Shown piece by piece: positions 59,001 to 64,000 of a stretch of 64,000 bases of DNA. The translations under genes were made by a program, and so were the position numbers. Below the pieces are notes generated by a model that did not search any database, was not told the origin of the DNA, and was given only the letters and a program-made list of their open reading frames with translations. The stretch spans positions 746,001-810,000 of the forward strand of contig WPIO01000082.1 in NCBI GenBank assembly GCA_009760855.2, given 5' to 3'. The stretch's first letter is position 1. Each line of letters opens with the position of its first letter. This DNA comes from Cristatella mucedo. Lineage: Eukaryota > Bryozoa > Phylactolaemata > Cristatellidae.

Positions 59001-62000
59001 ATGCTAGCAAAATGAATGAGCATACGTTTTTTGTGTGGAGCGTTAGTTTTTTAGCCATGGCTGTACCGCTCACAGATCTTCCCAGGCGGCGGCCTTGCAC
59101 CGGCCAGGCTTGCCAAAGGAAAGGCTTACCCAGACAAGGGCGTACTTGAATTCATCAACCAGAGTCCGATGGATCGAGTGACACTACAAAAAGACACACG
59201 ACAGTCTAGCTTTTCTATTGCACGGCAGCCTCGAAATGAACAGCAGACGTTGACAGTGGGCGCATGGGAAGCGCAGACATTTCGTGGGCGCACTTAGCCA
59301 ACAACACAAATAGAATAGCTTGCTTACAATGTGCTTGACAGTGCAGCCACTTCGCACAATCAGTGGGTCATCGAAGTCAGGCTTGTGGCCACGCTTCTTC
59401 GTGAATACACGCATTAGCGCCAGATGCTCCCACATCTGCTCGAGGAAGTAATCCATGTTGAGCTTCATGTTGCAGCTACACGGATACAAATGCAGCTCAG
59501 ACTGGTCTGAGAAAAAGTTGCCGCTAGAGCAGAGCATCTGTGGAGGCCGAGTTGCAACGAGCACACGACAGCAGGTCGATGAAAATGCCAAAAATGCTCC
59601 CCTTTAAGATGCTCATTACATGCCAGCCGTGTGTGCTACTAACAGAATCGCAAGTCAATAGCTAACAAGAATCATGCGGTGTAATAACAACAAGCAGGTT
59701 GCAGTGAGGTGGTACTGCATAACTACCAGCAACCAGATCTCGGTATAGCGGTTGCTGTATCAGACCCTTGTACTACTCGGCTAAGGTCAGGTGCCAACTG
59801 AACTCCACGACTGAACATGATTCAAACATGCTACATCAGCACCCAAAATCCTCTTGCTCACATCTGATTGGCTGGCGGCCGCACTACTTGAGTTTTAGCT
59901 TAAGACTCGTCCACACACACACACACTAACTTTCTGCTAGTTCGGACGAAAAGATAAGATTAATCTAGAAGTAATGCCGAAAGTTCCTTGAGTGATATAA
60001 GATAGCCCTATCCAGAAGAACCAAGCAGTGTGAAAAAATGCCTCAACACTCAACATGTCTTCATAGAATGCAATGGCCTCTTGAAAGTAAAGGCTAATTT
60101 TTATTAAATGTTACCAGCCATGCATATGCATCACAACCCACTACCTCGATCTCCATGTGTAAAGTGGCAGCATTTTTAGTTGGCTTCACTGTTACTGTCG
60201 AAGACAGGCCAAGCCAACAGCAAAGCCAAATAGGCTATAATAACAGTAAACAATATTCCTACTGCATTTTTACTTTATTTGGAGAGCACCATAGACCCGT
60301 GCAGCAGTTTGTAAACCACCTTGACTAATTGTAACTTGGCCCTTCAGTAAGAAGCTCCCATTTCACGACCCACCAGGTTGTGGTTTCGAGTCCTGAAGAT
60401 TGCCCCCAACCCTGCAAGTAGGGGTGAAAAATTAAGACTCTTCTGCTGCTATATGAATTGAGCCGATCTTTATTTCTTAATTGCCAACATGTTAATCTAC
60501 ATACTGCTATACAATTTCTAACGGTTATTAACTCGATGATAAAGAAAACGGCCTAGTGAGGTAAAAGGCATGACAAGGGAACCAACACGGCACCAGGTTT
60601 AAAAATTACAAATGACTAAAGCTGCAGTGTGTAGTATCGATATCGATGAAGACATTATGCACATTGATGAAAGTGCCCGGAGAATAGCCAACCTTTTAAT
60701 TCGTAACGATCTACTTCCATTAAAAAAATTCCTAATTTTTTTCAAAAGTAAAATCGATAAATTTCATGGCAGAAGTGCAACGAGGGCCTCCTGCAACGTT
60801 TCTGACATCTTCCGTGTGGTTAGAGCCCTTCGTTGTCACATCACCAATAATAACAGATCGAAAATCGAGCACCTTCACAGGCAAGCTGTCTAAATGAATT
60901 GGCTGCAGTAGGGTCTCGAACGGCACAGATCTAGATCAAATAATCATCTCGAGGAAGAGTCACGGGATCACTGCCGTGATCACTAATACCAGAAAACATC
61001 GTTTTGATTGATGCTGAGAAAGTCAACAAAATATACCGATGTGAGCAGCAAGACTAGCTAGATTAAAAATGTGACATTGTTGAACTAGTAACACATGGCT
61101 AGCGATGCACTTCCAGCCATTCCTAAAACCTCCTGTATTAGCAGTGAGCAGGAAGACAGAAGACACAGAGAGACAGCAAACAATATTACTATTGCATTTT
61201 TACTTGAGTTGGACAGCACCATAGACTAGTGCAGTAGCTTGCAAACCCTCGTGACTAATTGTAACTTAGCCCTGTGGTAGGTAGCTGGGGGTTGGTGTAG
61301 ATTTGAGGTAAGCCTCCATTGGCAAAACAGCTTTGATCGCATACGAAAGCAGATAGAGCAAATGGGTACTTTTTAACCGTTTAGGGCACTGCCATCGACA
61401 ACGTCGATAACATCGCCTACCCACCTGTTTTCAAGGCAGCTGGATAGCGTCTAAAAGCCATACTATAGGCTATCTCAGGTGATGGCGTTAAGTGATTATT
61501 CATCTTGTCCAGGTGGTTTCACAAACAAGTTTTTTCCACAAATAATGTTCTTCAGCATGTCGAATTTAGAATGGTTTATACAGTGAGAAGGGGGTTCAGT
61601 TTAATGTGCACCTGCTTCCTTAATTAACGGCTGATGTATGGATAATTTTTCCATTTCTAGGTTTTGAGCAAAGGCTATAACATACGATGTAATAAAGAAC
61701 AGTGCACCCAGATTCTACTGTAGTTGCCCCAGCCAGATATACTCACGGTAAAACCTTGGCTTTCTTACTGCAGCCTAATAAAACAGGCTCGTTCGGCTCC
61801 CACTAGGTTTCATGCATCTTCCGTGTATTTGGCTCGATCAGATCCCTAATGCAGGTATTTCGAGGTACACAGTTAGCAAGCTGAGGCCTGCTCTAGTTTG
61901 CAAGCTCGGCAGCAAACGACAGAGACACGTTTGTCTGCCAGCCAAAATAACTGTCAGAGACCAATCTGTGGCAAACCATCCTAAATTTCTTCCACGGCTA

Positions 62001-62086
62001 GAGGCTTACCTAATGACAACACTGTGTGGCCTCCTTGCAAGCTTGTCGACTTCCTCCATTGAGATCTGGTCGATCTTATTATAAAC
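55957..62086 (-). CDS. DRG2: DRG2 GTPase, 3' four exons (5' half beyond the window)
   Basis: Exons 62010-62086, 59328-59475, 59130-59183 and 55957-56043 join in phase into 122 codons including the stop. They read VYNKIDQISMEEVDKLARRP, SCNMKLNMDYFLEQMWEHLA, FTKKRGHKPDF, KHICHSIHRTLVDEFKYALV, SVKYSPQRVGL, EDDVIQVVKK-stop. These match DRG2 (YNKIDQISMEEVDRLAR, KKRGQRPDF, FKYALVWGTSTKYSPQRVGL, EDVIQIVKK) better than DRG1. NKID is the GTPase G4 motif and SCNMKLN the G5 region; the last three exons form the TGS domain. Family knowledge: DRG2 is a cytosolic TRAFAC GTPase that works with DFRP2/RWDD1 and is linked to ribosome function. G1-G3 lie upstream on the minus strand past 64000; no further exon was found between 62.09 kb and the window end. 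Introns of 2.5 and 3.1 kb hold many repeats. Confidence 0.94.
56108..56176 (+). repeat. GA-rich microsatellite
   Basis: Interrupted GAGA/GATA repeats about 70 nt inside the last DRG2 intron, measured from the acceptor side. Confidence 0.88.
56590..56660 (-). mobile_element. 3' tail of a TTA-type LINE or SINE-2
   Basis: Reverse complement AAATTGCCTAGAAAGAGATT, GAGTTCTCTGAGGGTGCTAT, then TATTATTATT; in the DRG2 intron. Confidence 0.75.
56945..57680 (-). mobile_element. LINE 3' end, TTA-tail type, in the DRG2 intron
   Basis: The tail at 56945-57025 reads, in reverse complement, AAGTACCTAGAAAGAAATAC and ends TTATTATTT. Upstream on the minus strand, in broken frames, SFGDQ.RAFSSCDPKAWSSLS, and near 57650 SFENDLSLDN, the segment also seen at 4700 and 20620. 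Confidence 0.78.
57889..58060 (+). mobile_element. SINE-1 copy 5
   Basis: GGTGAGCCGCGACGGCACAT, B-box GGTCGTGGGTTCGATTCCTG, GTGGTGATAACCGTAAAGGC and GACTGTTTAATCAGC. A (TTTA)n run follows. It lies in the DRG2 intron, antisense to the gene. Confidence 0.9.
58573..58640 (+). mobile_element. 3' tail of a TTA-type LINE or SINE-2
   Basis: AGGTGAAGTGTCTAGAAGAG, TTTAGTTCTCCTGGGACACC; the TTA tail is eroded. Confidence 0.6.
59130..59183 (-). CDS. DRG2: DRG2 exon, 54 nt, TGS domain
   Basis: Acceptor CTTTTTGTAG, donor GTAAGC. Encodes CHSIHRTLVDEFKYALVW, matching CHRIHRSLASQFKYALVW. Phase 0 at both ends. Confidence 0.93.
59328..59475 (-). CDS. DRG2: DRG2 exon with G5 and TGS start
   Basis: Acceptor CCGTGTAG, donor GTAAGC. 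Encodes CNMKLNMDYFLEQMWEHLAL through FTKKRGHKPDFDDPLIVRSG to VKHI. The wider open frame at 59184-59591 includes intron sequence on both sides. Confidence 0.95.
60242..60350 (+). repeat. Dispersed repeat, copy 1 of 2
   Basis: AGTAAACAATATTCCTACTG through GAGCACCATAGACCCGTGCA to GACTAATTGTAACTTGGCCC. It matches 61180-61285 at most positions. The family is unknown. Confidence 0.75.
60350..60480 (+). mobile_element. SINE-1-like, degraded
   Basis: Keeps a B-box-like GGTTGTGGTTTCGAGTCCTG, CCTGCAAGTAGGGGTGA, GACTCTTCTGCTGCTATATG; the head is lost. It directly follows the repeat at 60242. Confidence 0.5.
60480..61175. other. DRG2 intron, unassigned
   Basis: A 93-codon + frame at 60612-60893 and a 64-codon minus frame overlap. 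The minus frame (SLPVKVLDFRSVIIGDVTTK) looks protein-like, but I cannot assign it. Confidence 0.35.
61180..61285 (+). repeat. Dispersed repeat, copy 2 of 2
   Basis: AGCAAACAATATTACTATTG, ACAGCACCATAGACTAGTGC, GACTAATTGTAACTTAGCCC; about 940 bp from copy 1 in the same direction. Confidence 0.75.
62010..62086 (-). CDS. DRG2: DRG2 exon with G4 motif
   Basis: Starts VYNKIDQISMEEVDKLARRP after acceptor CACGTTGAG and ends VVIS with its last codon split by a GTAAGC donor. NKID is the guanine-specificity motif. Confidence 0.9.
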
Positions 62087-62369
62087 CTCAACGTGAAAAT
62101 AAATACACAGGAAATTATCATTTGCAGATATGCACTTGTAAAGTAGAGATGGGTCGGCTTCCCACAACCCGAATTACAATGTCTTAACAGTAAACACACT
62201 ACTGACAAATTTAGATGGTTTCAATACTGGGTAACAACCGTGAATATCTAGTAATTTACATGCAATTTACATAAATGGTAGGGAGTAGCTCATAAGACCC
62301 ATATTGTCATTAAACCACAATCGGCAGCAGGTAGAGCATGTTTCTTCCATTGATTAGCAGAGAAGCATG

Positions 62370-62370
<1 letters not shown>

Positions 62371-62440
<70 letters not shown>
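62371..62440 (+). repeat. (CA)n microsatellite
   Basis: About 34 pure CA units upstream of the DRG2 G4 exon. Confidence 0.97.
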
Positions 62441-62442
<2 letters not shown>

Positions 62443-62914
62443 ACACATAATCAGCATCGAGAAAGCCACTAACTGATTGATCAGGCGAGAACATATAAAT
62501 GATATAGACCAAAAACGGGTAATGACAACGAGATAAAGGTACAATAACTACCACTTGGCTCATCGGAGAGTTATGCCACATGAGTAGGATATGTTACAGA
62601 TGAATATGGTCCAGTGGGATACAGTAGATACTTTATCTAAATCCCTAGCTCAATAAAGAATTTGTTTATTTGTTAAGCTATATTCAAGAGCAAGGGTATC
62701 AGCTAGGCCCCTAAAATGGCCACCCGACCCCCTAAGTTTAATATAAGTGTAATGATTTCTGGTGCTAAAATGGAATTCTACCACGACGATTACCAATAAT
62801 CTGTCTAAGCCAGTAGTACATTGAGCAAACTAAATGCTGGCAAACATCTGGGATTATCGTTTACCAAACGTCCTCTAAACTTGAAACAATCAAGTCTTCG
62901 GATGTAATACAATA

Positions 62915-63075
62915 ACAATAATATTTCATTTGTATGACACCTTAAGAGAACTTAATCTCTATTCATGCTCTTCACATATGCCCCGGGGTTCGAGCCCACG
63001 ACCTCGGTCATCAAACACATGGTCATGACTGGTCGGGGCGAGCATCTTAACCACTGGACCATTTACATGTATTTG
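62915..63075 (-). mobile_element. SINE-2 copy 3
   Basis: Reverse complement: TGGTTAAGATGCTCGCCCCG (A-box region), GAGGTCGTGGGCTCGAACCC (B-box), then GAAGAGCATGAATAGAGATT, AAGTTCTCTTAAGGTGTCAT, ACAAATGAAATATTATTGTT. The clearest copy showing a tRNA-like head joined to the TTA-type LINE tail. Confidence 0.75.
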
Positions 63076-63289
63076 CATTTGTGTGGTCCGACAACTGGCA
63101 TATCTCACAATTTTAGATGGGTTTATCTTATGACCTGTACAAAGAGACGATACCAACGAGCCCATACGACAGACTGGAGGTCTAGCTATGGGAAAACTAG
63201 CCATCCTACCACCAACGATAGCCCAGAGTGGCAAGCTGCTTCGATCACAACAGACATTACAAACGTGGTAGGTAGGCCACACTACTAAA

Positions 63290-63480
63290 CAACCCACCAG
63301 TGCTCCAAGCCTTCCATCTACACCCCAGAGATGCCCAATGGGATTCACATCAGGATATTGAATAAGTCATTCTATTAGCATGATGGACCCTAAATCAAAC
63401 TGAATAGTGTCGGGAACACTTAAACCACATGCTTAGGATAACAGCCCAGTTGGAAAATTAAAAATCTCTACGAAATCTCT
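63290..63480 (-). pseudogene. Tc1/mariner transposase fragment
   Basis: Minus strand reads MLIE-stop-LIQYPDVNPIGHLWG and VDGRLGALVG, resembling the VMDWPAQSPDLNPIEHLWD..R block of Tc1-type transposases with Trp changed to a stop. Too short and decayed for more. Confidence 0.5.
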
Positions 63481-64000
63481 TTGCACTAGGTACTGCAATG
63501 CTCTGGAAGCAGTTCTAAATAAAGGCATTATGAATTCCGACGCAGGACCCCTAGCCAAATCACTACAGAATCACCCACAGACTATGACCCCTTTGCTGCA
63601 AAATTCTTATGGCAATTATCAGTGAAACCTTAATGTGGGAAACAACGGACATACTGCGTGGGCTTGCAGTTACCAAAAAAAGACGCTTATATACAACTCT
63701 GCTCCAGTCTTCGAGGGTCCAGCATGCTTGCGCACTAGCTCAATGCAAAAGAGCTGCTTTATGGCTGGTTGACAAAAGCAGCCTTTTTTGCTGTACGAGC
63801 AAACATGTCTTGTTCATCTAGATGCCATCTAATCGCATCGCTACCAGCTGCCTTCCCAGTGGAAGTCTGAAGGCTTTGAGCTCGAGCCCTCGCAGAAGCG
63901 GGGCAACGATACTCAAAGCTTTGCTCTCTATCTGCCTGTTCTGGAGAGTGCAATGGCACGTGTGTGGCTGGTCCCTGGGCACTATCCATGGTACTATCGG
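63480..64000. other. No gene recognised at the window end
   Basis: ORFs on both strands lack motifs. It should be part of the upstream DRG2 intron; no DRG2 exon was found here. Confidence 0.4.

Noticed and set aside
62965-63348. ORFs of 107 (+) and 129 (-) codons
   Set aside because: They run through the SINE-2 copy and a transposase relic, and do not continue DRG2.

Overview
This is a stretch of a nuclear animal genome, probably an invertebrate. Coding sequence is sparse and split by GT-AG introns, and the rest is dinucleotide microsatellites and old retroelement pieces. I cannot place it to phylum. No bacterial or viral gene layout, CRISPR array or operon is visible.

Three real genes can be rebuilt by joining exons in phase. 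(1) A TMCC-family gene (transmembrane and coiled-coil ER protein) runs on the + strand from about 17.8 to 41.25 kb. Ten exons join into one open frame of 450 codons plus stop, with a 45-nt microexon and a last exon, carrying the second membrane helix, lying 2.5 kb beyond the previous one. More 5' exons must exist; one candidate ends at 7968. (2) RPLP0 (ribosomal stalk protein uL10/P0) is complete on the - strand at 45.8-47.64 kb: four coding exons, 318 codons, a non-coding first exon, a TATA box and a pyrimidine-type start site. (3) The 3' part of DRG2 (a DRG/Obg-family GTPase) lies on the - strand at 55.96-62.09 kb; four exons carry the G4/G5 motifs and the TGS domain, and the 5' half lies beyond the window end.

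Repeats fill most of the remainder. At least eleven 3' fragments of CR1/L2/Jockey-like LINEs are present, in two tail types: one ending in ACATT repeats and one ending in TTA repeats. A tRNA-derived SINE family (SINE-1) has five clear copies and one weak one, and one copy is split by a LINE insertion. A second SINE type (SINE-2) carries a tail like that of the TTA-type LINE. Two decayed Tc1/mariner transposases lie head to tail at 12.2-14.5 kb and part of a third is at 63.3 kb. An 860-bp TG-rich minisatellite at 8.77-9.63 kb is open in nearly all frames, so its long ORFs are not genes.

The genes appear functionally unrelated, although RPLP0 and DRG2 both act around translation. I see no convincing sign of a new multi-gene system. 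The points most worth a second look are the TMCC microexon, microsatellites close behind TMCC 5' splice sites, the altered C-terminus of P0, the nested SINE/LINE, the hairpin at 4.66-4.72 kb, and an unexplained CpG-rich block at 50.4-51.1 kb.
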